Assembly (NCBI RefSeq): GCF_025716875.1
Contig: NZ_JAOVZB010000001.1
Coordinates: 124,001 to 188,000 of the forward strand
Direction: 5' to 3'
DNA from: Marinomonas sargassi
GTDB taxonomy: Bacteria; Pseudomonadota; Gammaproteobacteria; Pseudomonadales; Marinomonadaceae
DNA: 64,000 nucleotides
Below, in pieces: positions 29,526 to 38,505 of the stretch. The notes beneath the pieces are model-generated. The model made no database searches, was not told the DNA's origin, and saw nothing but the letters and a program-made list of their open reading frames with translations. The translations under genes were made by a program, and so were the position numbers. Numbering within the stretch: position 1 is the first letter of the stretch; every line of letters begins with the position of its first letter.

Positions 29526-29995
29526 TAAAACTCCGACTTACTTATATTGTAGCGACGCATTTTCTCAATTAAGGTGGTGCGCTGTATCTGTAGGTTTTGA
29601 GCGGCTTTAGACACCACTCCTTGAGTAGACACTAATGCCTGACGGATCAACAGTGCCTCTAAGTGACGAACATGTAAATTCAAGTTAACGCCCGCTATTT
29701 GAGGGAAGGTTTGGCGTTGTTTTATCTCTTTGAGGATGACGGATAAATGTTGAGAACGCCAAGGTAGAGGAGCAAGCCACGTATTGTAGTTCCCCACCAC
29801 ATCTAAAGAGTCATTTAGGGAGATGACAGCGACAGCCTCATCTAATTCAAAAGTTGTTACCTCTTTGCCCAATACAACAAAGTCCGGCAATGGAAAGGCA
29901 TGTAAAAAGGCACTGTGCTCCACGCCAATATAAGTAAGAATACTGGAAACACTTGATTTCTCTTCGTCATTTAAGCCGCACAACCAAGCCTTCAC
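29525..29995 (-). CDS. Short FleQ-like regulator lacking the AAA+ domain
   Basis: 156 residues from a GTG at 29995 with AAAGGAG five to six bases upstream. Residues 101-152 match the FleQ C-terminus closely as I recall it, including LEALLIRQAL and RTTLIEKMRRYNIS, i.e. a Fis-type helix-turn-helix. Residues 1-100 look like a FleQ N-terminal receiver-like domain (ILTYIGVEH; LAPLPWRSQHLSVILKEI). The central AAA+ sigma54-interacting domain of about 230 residues is missing: no Walker A, no GAFTGA. The position directly upstream of fleS is that of fleQ/flrA. It is an intact frame overlapping fleS, so probably a functional protein. It could bind DNA but not remodel sigma54 polymerase. A full fleQ elsewhere is not excluded. 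Confidence 0.85.
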   Translation of the reverse strand: MKAWLCGLNDEEKSSVSSILTYIGVEHSAFLHAFPLPDFVVLGKEVTTFELDEAVAVISLNDSLDVVGNYNTWLAPLPWRSQHLSVILKEIKQRQTFPQIAGVNLNLHVRHLEALLIRQALVSTQGVVSKAAQNLQIQRTTLIEKMRRYNISKSEF

Positions 29996-30077
29996 ATCAT
30001 CTCCTTTCTATTAAAAACACCTTAACTTACTGTATATATTGTGTTTTTACTCACTTTTTTCAAGGACTAATTTCACT

Positions 30078-30758
30078 TTATAACGCTTCAAGGATGCGAT
30101 CAAACTCAAGATTCAGCTTTTCAGACTCAGTACACCAAGGTAATTCGGACAATAATGGCGCAGGCAAAATCGCCTTAAGCGTTGCTAAGTTCTCATCATA
30201 ACAAGACATTTTTTGCAGATCACCGTTATTGGCAACCCAACCCGCTATTTTCAAACTATCACGGGCGATAGACTCAGCCGTTAAAATAGCGTGATTTAAA
30301 CAACCTAACTTCATATTTACAACCAAAATAACAGGTAGATCTAACGCCTTAACGAGGTCAGACAAAAGCTCCCTATCATTTAAAGGCACGCGCCAGCCAC
30401 CAGCACCTTCCACTAAAGCAAAGTCATGGGGCGTTAACATAGCGCCTTTTATATAACCCTCTAATCGAGATACTGTCACTAGCTTATTGGCTTGCTGAGA
30501 AGCAATATGAGGCGCAATGGCTGGTTCAAAGACAATTGGATTCACCTGAGAATAATGCATTTTAACGCTACAAGCCTGCTGAATCTGTAACGCATCATCA
30601 TTCTTAAGCTCACCATCTATCAAGCTCGCACCTGCGGAGACAGGCTTTAACCCCATGGTTCTAAGACCAGCTCGCTTCGCTGCCTCTAACAGTCCCACTG
30701 TTACAAATGTTTTACCAGCATCTGTATCTGTTCCAGTAACAAAAAAACGTTTTTTCAA
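30078..30758 (-). CDS. bioD: BioD, dethiobiotin synthetase
   Basis: ATP-dependent carboxylation of 7,8-diaminopelargonate to dethiobiotin. The 226 residues begin with the P-loop GTDTDAGKT, and VEGAGGWRVPL is the conserved second motif. Last gene of the bioBFHCD run. The 82 bases after it lead to the FleQ-like gene on the same strand with no clear terminator, so read-through is possible. Length is standard (about 225). Confidence 0.96.
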   Translation of the reverse strand: MKKRFFVTGTDTDAGKTFVTVGLLEAAKRAGLRTMGLKPVSAGASLIDGELKNDDALQIQQACSVKMHYSQVNPIVFEPAIAPHIASQQANKLVTVSRLEGYIKGAMLTPHDFALVEGAGGWRVPLNDRELLSDLVKALDLPVILVVNMKLGCLNHAILTAESIARDSLKIAGWVANNGDLQKMSCYDENLATLKAILPAPLLSELPWCTESEKLNLEFDRILEAL

Positions 30759-30788
30759 AAATAACTCCTAACCCATTTTTAAGAATAA

Positions 30789-31595
30789 CTAATAGGGTTT
30801 CTGAACTACAACGAAGGCAACTTGATAGCTTAGAGGTATACCCTCTTCGCTGCGTTGCCTTTCATACTCTTTTATAAAAGCTTTCCATTTGCTTGGCGAA
30901 ACAGTGTTATGCTCATCAGAACGAATCAAACTAGCCCCAACTTTTTTCAAGGAGTTAATCGCACTCTCAGGAGAATCAAATTGCATAGCAATTTTCGACT
31001 TATAAAGAGAAAGAACCTTAAAATTCGCCTCTTCAAGTTGACCACTTAAGACGTTTGAAGATACATACCGATGAACGTGATTAGGGCTTCCTATCGCCGA
31101 CCACGCACCTTCTATCTCTGGCATAGAGTTTTCTAAAAGTGTGGAAAACACAAAATAACCACCGGGCTTAAGCACCTGAAATAGACCGTCAAATAACGCC
31201 TCAGGCGAGAGGCTCCATTGAATCGCCAAACTCGAAAAAGCCAGATCCAAACTACCATTGGCAAGAGGCAGCGACTCAGCGTCTGCGCAAAGATAATGCA
31301 CCTCATCCAATTCAGGGAAACGACTCTGAGCGACGGACAACATTTGGCAGGATAAATCCAATGCTAAACAAAAAGAAGGCTGTGTTTTTTGAATTAAGTC
31401 AGATAAGGCTTGCCCTGTACCAGCTCCTAAGTCCAACACTCGGTCATAAGAACCACTAGGGAGCATGGGCAAAAGGCGGTCTAAAACAACTCGTTGGAAC
31501 TCGGCATACGTATCATAGGACAGAGAGGCGCGGTCAAAGTGCTTAACCAACTGACGTTTATAATTAAGCACTTCAGGGTGTTCATTTATTAGCAT
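30789..31595 (-). CDS. bioC: BioC, malonyl-ACP O-methyltransferase
   Basis: Methylates malonyl-ACP to start pimeloyl synthesis. The 268 residues have a class I SAM-binding motif VLDLGAGTGQALS (about 56-68), and the N-terminal HFDRASLSYDTYAEFQ is the typical BioC opening. Its 5' end overlaps bioH by 14 bases. It sits between bioH and bioD. Confidence 0.95.
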   Translation of the reverse strand: MLINEHPEVLNYKRQLVKHFDRASLSYDTYAEFQRVVLDRLLPMLPSGSYDRVLDLGAGTGQALSDLIQKTQPSFCLALDLSCQMLSVAQSRFPELDEVHYLCADAESLPLANGSLDLAFSSLAIQWSLSPEALFDGLFQVLKPGGYFVFSTLLENSMPEIEGAWSAIGSPNHVHRYVSSNVLSGQLEEANFKVLSLYKSKIAMQFDSPESAINSLKKVGASLIRSDEHNTVSPSKWKAFIKEYERQRSEEGIPLSYQVAFVVVQKPY

Positions 31596-32382
31596 CGATA
31601 AAAGTTTCTATTTGGTGCACGCACTCTTCTTGATATTCTAAAAAGGGCTGATGGGCACAATTGGGGAAAACATAACAATGTTGAAAAGGGTTCGCTATTT
31701 TATCTAACTCAGCCACTTTTGCTGAAACTAGACCATCCTTTTCGCCTAACAAATGTAAGTTAGGCATATCCAAAAGCGACCATTCACGACGTACATCTAG
31801 ATTTTTAAGTAACCGCAGCCCCCCAATCAAAGCAGGGCTATTTAACGTTTTCATGGGCAATAGAGACTGCAGAGAGCGGACTAACTCACGCTCTTTTTCA
31901 GCTCCTTTAGCCTGTAACATAACAAAGCGTTTTAAACCTTGCTCTGGCTTACTTTCCACCAAAGCAGAAAACACATCAAAATCCGTCAAAGGCATACCAT
32001 GAGGCCAATCATCCCTTTGCACAAAACTAGGCGAAGTGGATAAGGTAATCACACCTTGAACACAACTAGAGCGACGAGCAGCAACATAGACGGATATCAT
32101 CCCTCCTAACGACCAACCCAGCCACCAAGCTCCTTTCGGGGCCGCTTCGATAAGTTGCTCAGTTAGAGCATCAATATCATAGTTAGTGCCGATACGAGAG
32201 CGAGCAATCCAACCTTCGCTCAAGGAAATTCCGGGCAAGTTCGCAACTACTACATAAAAACGTTTCTTTAAAGCGTTAGCAAAACCATGCATAACTTCCT
32301 TTGGCATAGCCCAACCAGACACCATAAATATGGCCGGATTAGATGCGTCTCCAAATGATTCCGTTTCGATTCTTGCTCGCAT
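31582..32382 (-). CDS. bioH: BioH, pimeloyl-ACP methyl ester esterase
   Basis: Alpha/beta hydrolase that removes the methyl group from pimeloyl-ACP methyl ester, ending the BioC-initiated cycle. The ATG at 32382 (GAGAAG six bases upstream) gives 266 residues; an in-frame TTG two codons earlier is less likely. The nucleophile elbow GWSLGG and the final catalytic His in NCAHQPF are visible, as is Asp in LLGEKDGLV. Overlap with bioC indicates one transcript. Confidence 0.94.
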   Translation of the reverse strand: MRARIETESFGDASNPAIFMVSGWAMPKEVMHGFANALKKRFYVVVANLPGISLSEGWIARSRIGTNYDIDALTEQLIEAAPKGAWWLGWSLGGMISVYVAARRSSCVQGVITLSTSPSFVQRDDWPHGMPLTDFDVFSALVESKPEQGLKRFVMLQAKGAEKERELVRSLQSLLPMKTLNSPALIGGLRLLKNLDVRREWSLLDMPNLHLLGEKDGLVSAKVAELDKIANPFQHCYVFPNCAHQPFLEYQEECVHQIETFIDANK

Positions 32383-32395
32383 ACTCAACTTCTCG

Positions 32396-33577
32396 CTATT
32401 TTGCTGTTAAAACTTGCTCAAGTGAGTCACATAGTAGCATTAAATCTGCCTGTGAGTGGTCAGCAGATAAGGTAATTCTTAACCTAGCGGAGCCAACTGG
32501 TACAGTCGGAGGACGAATAGCAGTGCACAAGATACCGAGAGACCTTAATGACTCACTAATTTGCATCGCCTTTGCACTATCGCCAATCACAATAGGCTGA
32601 ATAGCTGTGGTCGATTCCATCAATTCTACAGGCAAAGATGCAAGCCTTTTACGTAGATAAGCAATATTTTCAGCCAATGTCGCACGCCTACTTTCACCTT
32701 CACCCGAACAAATAATATTGAGTGATGTTAGAGTGGCATGAGCCATCGCTGGAGACATAGAAGTCGTATAAACATATGGACGAGCAAACTGAGTTAGGTA
32801 CTCAGCATATTCATGGGATGTCGCAACAAAAGCCCCCGAAGTCCCGAAGGCCTTACCGAATGTCCCCATTAAGATAGGCAAAGATTGAGAATCCAAGCCT
32901 GCAAGAGATAAAGAGCCTCTCCCCAAATCACCTAAACAGCCGACACCGTGAGCATCATCAACCATGAACATCCACTGGTAGCGGGAAGCCAATTCGGAAA
33001 GCTCAGCAAGGGGGGCGATATCTCCATCCATACTGAAAACGCCATCCGTCACTAATAACCCTTTATTTGTCGCCTTAGATAAAAGTTTTTCTGCACTAGC
33101 CACATCAGCATGTAAGTAACGACGTAATGTTGCTTGCGCTAAAACAGCCCCATCAATCAAAGACGCATGATTCAACTTATCCTGCACTACTGGACGGGAT
33201 TTATTCGCCAATGCCGAAATCACCCCAAGATTAGCCATGTAGCCAGTACTGAATAACATTACTCGCTCATAACCTAACCACTCAGCAAGCGCTTCCTCTA
33301 AAGCTTGATGGGGAGATAAATGACCACAAACCAAATGGGAGGAACCACCGCCAACACCATACTGATCAGCACCTTCTTGTAATGCTTTTATCAGACTTGG
33401 GTGATTGGCAAGACCAAGATAATCATTCGAACAAAAAGCGGTATATTCTTGCCCATTAATAGAAGTACGAGGAGTTTGAGGACTATTTAAAGTAACTGTT
33501 TTGCGCATAAGGTTCTGCTGACGCCTTTCATCAAGCGCTGACAGAACCCAGTCAGGTGTGTTAGACGCTTGCTTCAT
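32396..33577 (-). CDS. bioF: BioF, 8-amino-7-oxononanoate synthase
   Basis: PLP enzyme condensing pimeloyl-ACP and L-alanine. The 393 residues include the glycine-rich N-terminal region ([13 protein letters not shown]), the cofactor-binding DDAHGVG and the PLP lysine in [11 protein letters not shown] (about 242). Its ATG overlaps the bioB end by 17 bases. Standard length (about 385-395). Confidence 0.97.
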   Translation of the reverse strand: MKQASNTPDWVLSALDERRQQNLMRKTVTLNSPQTPRTSINGQEYTAFCSNDYLGLANHPSLIKALQEGADQYGVGGGSSHLVCGHLSPHQALEEALAEWLGYERVMLFSTGYMANLGVISALANKSRPVVQDKLNHASLIDGAVLAQATLRRYLHADVASAEKLLSKATNKGLLVTDGVFSMDGDIAPLAELSELASRYQWMFMVDDAHGVGCLGDLGRGSLSLAGLDSQSLPILMGTFGKAFGTSGAFVATSHEYAEYLTQFARPYVYTTSMSPAMAHATLTSLNIICSGEGESRRATLAENIAYLRKRLASLPVELMESTTAIQPIVIGDSAKAMQISESLRSLGILCTAIRPPTVPVGSARLRITLSADHSQADLMLLCDSLEQVLTAK

Positions 33578-34616
33578 AAAACATCTTTGATTCTTCTTGT
33601 TTTACAGCTTGCGCAGCGATGGCTTCAGCCACAGCTTCATCAGAATGTTCTTCACGCTCTTCTGGCACTATGCCTAAATTTTTAAACAGAGCCATATCTT
33701 TATCAGCTTCAGGGTTACCTGTCGTCAACAGTTTCTCTCCATAGAAAATGGAGTTAGCACCCGCCATAAAACATAAGGCTTGGGTTTGTTCATTCATACC
33801 TTGACGACCAGCTGATAGACGCACATGGGACTTAGGCATAATGATGCGGGCAACCGCTATCGTACGAATAAACTCAAAAGTGTCTAAATCTTCAACGCTA
33901 TCAAGGGGAGTACCTTCCACTTTAACCAGCATGTTAATTGGCACACTCTCTGGATGAGGCGACATTTGAGATAATTGGCGCAATAAACCCACGCGGTCTT
34001 TTTGCTCTTCACCCATACCCATGATGCCACCACAACACAGCTTGATTCCAGAATCACGAACACGAGAAAGTGTGTCTAAACGATCTTGATAAGTACGAGT
34101 GGTAATGATGCTGTCATAGTATTCCGCTGATGTATCAAGGTTATGGTTGTAATAATCCAAACCCACTTCAGACAAACGCTGTGCCTGATCGTCATTAAGC
34201 GTACCCAAAGTCACACAAGACTCTAAACCTAATTCTTTAACACCTTTAATCATTTCCAAAACGTAAGGAAAGTCTTTTTCTGAAGGCTTTTTCCATGCCG
34301 CTCCCATACAAAAACGACTCGCACCTTTTTCTTTCGCCAATGCCGCTTCTTCAAGCACTTTGCGTACTTCCATCATTTTTTCTTTTTCAAGTTCAGTATT
34401 GTAATGGCCACTTTGTGGGCAGTACTTACAATCTTCTGGGCAAGCACCTGTTTTGATCGATAACAAGGTACTAACCTGAACTTCGTTAGGCGTAAAGTTC
34501 TCGCGGTGAACCGTTTGTGCACGGAACATTAGATCCATAAAAGGCAAATCAAAAAGCGCTTTAACTTCGGCATGAGACCAATCAAAACGTGGCTCACTGG
34601 CATTAGCTACAGGCAT
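33561..34616 (-). CDS. bioB: BioB, biotin synthase
   Basis: Radical SAM enzyme inserting sulfur into dethiobiotin. The 351 residues show the radical SAM cysteines C59, C63 and C66 ([12 protein letters not shown]), and the conserved [2Fe-2S]-cluster region including NHNLDTS. The start ATG has GAGGA about 5 bases upstream. It is the first gene of the bioBFHCD operon. A sigma70-type promoter and a candidate BirA operator lie just upstream, inside the 5' end of the divergent comF. Confidence 0.98.
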   Translation of the reverse strand: MPVANASEPRFDWSHAEVKALFDLPFMDLMFRAQTVHRENFTPNEVQVSTLLSIKTGACPEDCKYCPQSGHYNTELEKEKMMEVRKVLEEAALAKEKGASRFCMGAAWKKPSEKDFPYVLEMIKGVKELGLESCVTLGTLNDDQAQRLSEVGLDYYNHNLDTSAEYYDSIITTRTYQDRLDTLSRVRDSGIKLCCGGIMGMGEEQKDRVGLLRQLSQMSPHPESVPINMLVKVEGTPLDSVEDLDTFEFIRTIAVARIIMPKSHVRLSAGRQGMNEQTQALCFMAGANSIFYGEKLLTTGNPEADKDMALFKNLGIVPEEREEHSDEAVAEAIAAQAVKQEESKMFYEASV

Positions 34617-34649
34617 GCTATCCTCAAATTTAAAGAAATGAATGGAGCA

Positions 34650-34702
34650 ATACTAATGGACTGGATAGATCTGTCAACAATAAAAATAAAGAAGGTTTAC
34701 AG
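34650..34702 (-). promoter_or_regulatory. Candidate bioB promoter with BirA operator
   Basis: On the minus strand a perfect TTGACA (34672-34677) lies 16 bases from TAGTAT (34650-34655), placing a transcript start about 25-30 bases before bioB. Overlapping it on the plus strand is CTGTCAACA (34671-34679), 14 bases, then GGTTTACAG (34694-34702). The BirA consensus as I know it is TTGTAAACC-N14/15-GGTTTACAA; the halves match 6/9 and 8/9 with the right spacing. The operator lies within the first codons of comF on the other strand. Confidence 0.6.
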
Positions 34703-35426
34703 GAGATTGTTATTTAATCGATGTTTTATATGCTACTCCAAAAGCCCATTTCCCTTATGCGAGCATTGCCAACTTGGCTTTCAGATTAACTCTCCAAGTT
34801 GCCAGCGTTGTCAAATACCTCTTAATGCTACAGACCTACTCTGTGGACAATGCCAAACATCACCACCCCTTTATCAAGAGTGTATTGCACCCTACCGCTT
34901 TGAAGGTATTATGAAAAACCTCATCCACAGAATAAAATTCCAGCAAGAAAATCACTTCATTCGGCCTATCACCTTTCTACTCAGCAAACACTTGATCGAC
35001 TTCTACTCAGGTAAAACTTGGCCCGAACAAGTCATCTACGTCCCTAGCCATCCAGACAGAATTAGAGAAAGAGGTTTTTGCCAAACACAAATCATGACCA
35101 CTCACCTAATCCAGTATATCAATGAGCTTTCGGGTGATACTCTACTTTCAAATAGCCACTCCAACCAAATCAGGAAAAACATAAATACTCACGCCCAGCA
35201 TACACTTACTAAAAAAGAGAGACAGAAATCCCCTATTAATACCTATGAGGTTATCCACCCAATATCTCAACATGTCGCACTCTTTGATGATGTCATGACG
35301 ACTGGCAGCACCATCAATGCATGCTGCAGGCTATTACAAAAGCACGGCGCAAAAAAAATCGACATTTGGACACTTGCCAGAACACCTGACCATGAAAACA
35401 AACTCGACAACACCCCATTGAACTGA
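34656..35426 (+). CDS. comF: ComF family phosphoribosyltransferase-like protein
   Basis: ComF-type protein linked to DNA uptake in competent bacteria. The ATG at 34656 has GGAG 8 bases upstream and gives 256 residues; longer starts run into bioB on the other strand. The N-terminus holds zinc-finger-like Cys clusters (CFICYSK, CEHC, CQRC, CGQC) and the C-terminus the PRPP-binding loop VALFDDVMTTGSTI. It stands between bioB and bioA, as in many gammaproteobacteria. Its first codons contain the bioB control region. Confidence 0.93.
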   Translation: MDWIDLSTIKIKKVYRRLLFNRCFICYSKSPFPLCEHCQLGFQINSPSCQRCQIPLNATDLLCGQCQTSPPLYQECIAPYRFEGIMKNLIHRIKFQQENHFIRPITFLLSKHLIDFYSGKTWPEQVIYVPSHPDRIRERGFCQTQIMTTHLIQYINELSGDTLLSNSHSNQIRKNINTHAQHTLTKKERQKSPINTYEVIHPISQHVALFDDVMTTGSTINACCRLLQKHGAKKIDIWTLARTPDHENKLDNTPLN

Positions 35427-35492
35427 GGCATCGACTAGCCATGCGACACTTTTTTGTTTTAGTATGCTGCCAACAAATAAAGAGTGTGATTG

Positions 35493-36776
35493 ATGAAAAC
35501 CACCCAAGACTACGTACAATTAGACAAGCAACTCCTTTGGCACCCCTACACTTCCATGAGCAATCCTACACCCCACTTTCTGGTTGAGAGTGCACAAGGT
35601 TGTGAAATAACACTGAGTGATGGGCGAACGCTAATTGATGGCATGTCATCTTGGTGGAGTGTTATCCATGGTTACAATCACCCAGTTATTAATGCGTCAA
35701 TAACACAGCAGCTCGAAAACTTCTCACACGTTATGTTTGGCGGATTTACTCACAAACCAGCCATTGAACTAGCAGAACAGCTCATCAAGATCACACCCGA
35801 CGATTTACAACGAGTATTTTTCTCCGACTCGGGCTCAGTCTCGGTAGAAGTGGCATTAAAAATGGCCATTCAATATTGGAACACACAGGGAAACCCCAAG
35901 AAACAACACTTTGTTACTCCTAAAAGTGGCTACCACGGTGACACCTTTGCCGCCATGTCGGTTTGTGATCCTGAGAATGGCATGCACAACCTCTTCAATA
36001 AGGCGCTTACTCAGCAATTTTTTGTATCACCGCCACCTACTGGCATAGACAAACCAGTACAAGCTAATTATCTGAATGAAATACGCCAAACTTTCGAACA
36101 ACATCATCAAGAGATAGCAGGCTTTATTATTGAGCCTGTTGTTCAAAATGCAGGTGGCATGCGTTTCTATAACCCAGATTACTTAAACCATATCCGAGCC
36201 ATGTGTGATGAATTTGATATTTTGTTAATTTTTGACGAAATCGCCACTGGGTTTGGAAGAACAGGTAAAACATTCGCCACTGAACACAGCAATATCTGCC
36301 CTGACATCATGTGCGTGGGCAAAGCACTCACCGGTGGCTATATGACGCTAGCAGCGACCATCACCAATGATAGAGTGGCACTTGGTATTAGCGAGAAAGG
36401 AGGTGTTTTTATGCACGGCCCGACTTTCATGGCAAACCCACTCGCTTGTTCAGCGGCAAACGCCAGTTTAAAATTATTAACAAAATACAATATTCCAGTA
36501 AAAGTGGGTCAATTAGAGAATTGGCTTCAAGAATTTCTGAGCCCCTGCTCATCATTAAAGCAAGTGAAAGATGTCAGATGCCTAGGAGGAATTGGAGTTG
36601 TTGAACTGCACTCACCAGTAAACTTACATGAGATCCAGCCGAAGTTTGTTGACCTAGGCGTTTGGGTCAGACCTTTTGGCAAACTCATCTATTTAATGCC
36701 ACCTTACATTATAGAAAAGAACCAAATAGAAAAACTTGGACAAGCTATTTATCAAGTCGTTAAAAACCTAGAATAA
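35493..36776 (+). CDS. bioA: BioA, adenosylmethionine-8-amino-7-oxononanoate aminotransferase
   Basis: PLP aminotransferase using SAM as amino donor to make 7,8-diaminopelargonate. The ATG at 35493 gives 427 residues (a TTG just before is in frame). Diagnostic stretches are LLWHPYTSM at the N-terminus, GMSSWW, the cofactor Asp in LLIFDEIATGFGRTG, and the PLP Lys in VGKALTGGYMT. It is separated from the bioBFHCD operon by comF and read on the plus strand. I found no convincing BirA site in its 66-base leader. Confidence 0.96.
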   Translation: MKTTQDYVQLDKQLLWHPYTSMSNPTPHFLVESAQGCEITLSDGRTLIDGMSSWWSVIHGYNHPVINASITQQLENFSHVMFGGFTHKPAIELAEQLIKITPDDLQRVFFSDSGSVSVEVALKMAIQYWNTQGNPKKQHFVTPKSGYHGDTFAAMSVCDPENGMHNLFNKALTQQFFVSPPPTGIDKPVQANYLNEIRQTFEQHHQEIAGFIIEPVVQNAGGMRFYNPDYLNHIRAMCDEFDILLIFDEIATGFGRTGKTFATEHSNICPDIMCVGKALTGGYMTLAATITNDRVALGISEKGGVFMHGPTFMANPLACSAANASLKLLTKYNIPVKVGQLENWLQEFLSPCSSLKQVKDVRCLGGIGVVELHSPVNLHEIQPKFVDLGVWVRPFGKLIYLMPPYIIEKNQIEKLGQAIYQVVKNLE

Positions 36777-36781
36777 CAGCA

Positions 36782-36809
36782 ATAAAAAAGCCCCTTTTAT
36801 AAAGGGGCT
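36782..36809 (-). terminator. Rho-independent terminator of the chemoreceptor gene
   Basis: AGCCCCTTT (36789-36797), a three-base loop TAT, and AAAGGGGCT (36801-36809) form a perfect 9-bp stem. On the minus strand the stem is followed by TTTTTTATT, so it ends the transcript of the gene at 36863. It may also act weakly for bioA, which converges from the other side. Confidence 0.88.
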
Positions 36810-36862
36810 GCTAAGTCAAGAAAATAGCCTATTCTAACTATCTATATAGATCATGAGATAGC

Positions 36863-38425
36863 TTACTGTTTAATGCGCTCAGCTAAATTACGCTGCTGGA
36901 TGGCTTCCTCTTCAATATGAGAAATATTGGCCACAATCTTTTCAGCACTCTCGATACTGCTACCACTTAACTCATCCACTTCATGCATTTTATGATTGAG
37001 GTCATTCGCAACTTTTGCTTGTTCCTCAGAAGAAACGTTAATTTGCGCGGTCATTTCAACGATTTTATCGATAGCGGATTCAATATTAGCCATTTTATCT
37101 GCCACTTGATTCACTTTATCAACGCCCTCAGATACAACCAACGCTCCCTTATCAATTACTGAACTTACATGGTCTGTATTGTTTTTTAATTCATCTGTTA
37201 TGGCGTTAATATTTTGTGTCGCAGTTTGTGTCCGAATAGCCAATGCCCTTACTTCGTCAGCGACCACAGCAAAACCTCTGCCAGCCTCACCAGCCCGAGC
37301 AGACTCAATCGCCGCATTCAATGCTAAAAGGTTAGTTTGTTCTGCAATATCACTAATAGAGTTCACCGTCTCATTAATTTTATCGCTACGCTCTGCCAAC
37401 GCTGCAACTACTTGCTTCGCATCTGCAATATCACTATAAGCCTGCTTGACCGTTTCACCTGTCTTAATTGCCAGTTTTCGGCTTTCAGACGTTAACTCAC
37501 CCACAGATTCTGTTGCCTCGACAGCCACACCAACATGGGTAGATATTTGATTTACTCCAGATAACAGTAGTGAGCTGTCCTCCATTACTTTCTGAAAGGT
37601 GTTACGCTGTAAGTGTGAATTAGATAAGTTCACCTCTACCTCAATTTGGGCTTCTGACGCCCTACTCTGCAATTCCTTTGCTCCCTCTTTCAAACGATAG
37701 CGAAAAGTATTCGCTGCTGCATCTTGATGAATTTTTGCAAATTTAATCGCCGCTTTAGCACCTACAAAACGACAATATAAATACTGCCCAATTAGATTGC
37801 CAGACTCCTTAGGTAAAGTGGAGATTGCGGCACCTAATGATTTAGCTTGACTATAAACAAGCCACAATCCAAGCAGGGCAATAATAGGTGACACAACTTG
37901 TAACGACGGAATATTTGATAATAGAGAGACACAAGTTAACAAAACAAAAAGCACACCCAATGGCCAAGAGGCGTTCATAAAGTAAGATGAGACTTTGACA
38001 GACCAAGGTAGCAAACCTTTCTGACCATTAATTCGATCATAAATAGACTGAGCATGCTGAATTTCTAAACGAGTTGCTTTGCGCCTAACCGATTCGTAAC
38101 CAACAACTTTGCCACCATCTAGTAGTGGACTAACATGCGCACTAACCCAGTAATGGTCACCACTTTTACAGCGGTTTTTCACCAACCCCATCCAGCTATT
38201 ACCAGCTTTAAGGTTAGACCACATATCAGCAAAAACGGCAGCAGGCACATCAGGGTGACGAATCATATTATGAGGAGAACCTATTAGCTCTTCCCTGTCA
38301 TAACCAGCTACTGTACAGAAGTCATCATTAACAAATTTAATTCTGCCTTTTACATCAGTACTCGAGACTAAAACTAAACTGCCTGAAAAATCATTTTCTC
38401 TATTCGTTACTTGCACATTACGCAT
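36863..38425 (-). CDS. Aer-type PAS-domain methyl-accepting chemotaxis protein
   Basis: Aerotaxis/energy-taxis receptor. The 520 residues have an N-terminal cytoplasmic PAS domain (about 15-118) with the Aer-type elements [29 protein letters not shown] (family pattern, residues 31-59), two membrane helices (about 153-170 and 176-192) with almost no periplasmic loop, and the chemoreceptor signalling domain whose tip (362-392, [20 protein letters not shown]) is intact. It is a single gene between convergent bioA and dnaB. PAS position and lack of a periplasmic domain support redox sensing by a bound flavin, which I infer from the family. Confidence 0.93.
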   Translation of the reverse strand: MRNVQVTNRENDFSGSLVLVSSTDVKGRIKFVNDDFCTVAGYDREELIGSPHNMIRHPDVPAAVFADMWSNLKAGNSWMGLVKNRCKSGDHYWVSAHVSPLLDGGKVVGYESVRRKATRLEIQHAQSIYDRINGQKGLLPWSVKVSSYFMNASWPLGVLFVLLTCVSLLSNIPSLQVVSPIIALLGLWLVYSQAKSLGAAISTLPKESGNLIGQYLYCRFVGAKAAIKFAKIHQDAAANTFRYRLKEGAKELQSRASEAQIEVEVNLSNSHLQRNTFQKVMEDSSLLLSGVNQISTHVGVAVEATESVGELTSESRKLAIKTGETVKQAYSDIADAKQVVAALAERSDKINETVNSISDIAEQTNLLALNAAIESARAGEAGRGFAVVADEVRALAIRTQTATQNINAITDELKNNTDHVSSVIDKGALVVSEGVDKVNQVADKMANIESAIDKIVEMTAQINVSSEEQAKVANDLNHKMHEVDELSGSSIESAEKIVANISHIEEEAIQQRNLAERIKQ

Positions 38426-38505
38426 AGTAATTAGACTTCCTTATTTACTGATTACTTACCACCGAGAATTATATTTTCTCGAAAACATACAGCTAAATAT
38501 TTTGC

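Noticed and set aside
35427-35492. Possible BirA site upstream of bioA
   Set aside because: No pair of half sites at the right spacing; only loose matches to TTGT and ACAA.
38463-38481. CGAGAA/TTCTCG hairpin between the chemoreceptor gene and dnaB
   Set aside because: Only 6 bp and not followed by a T tract on either strand; too weak to call a terminator.
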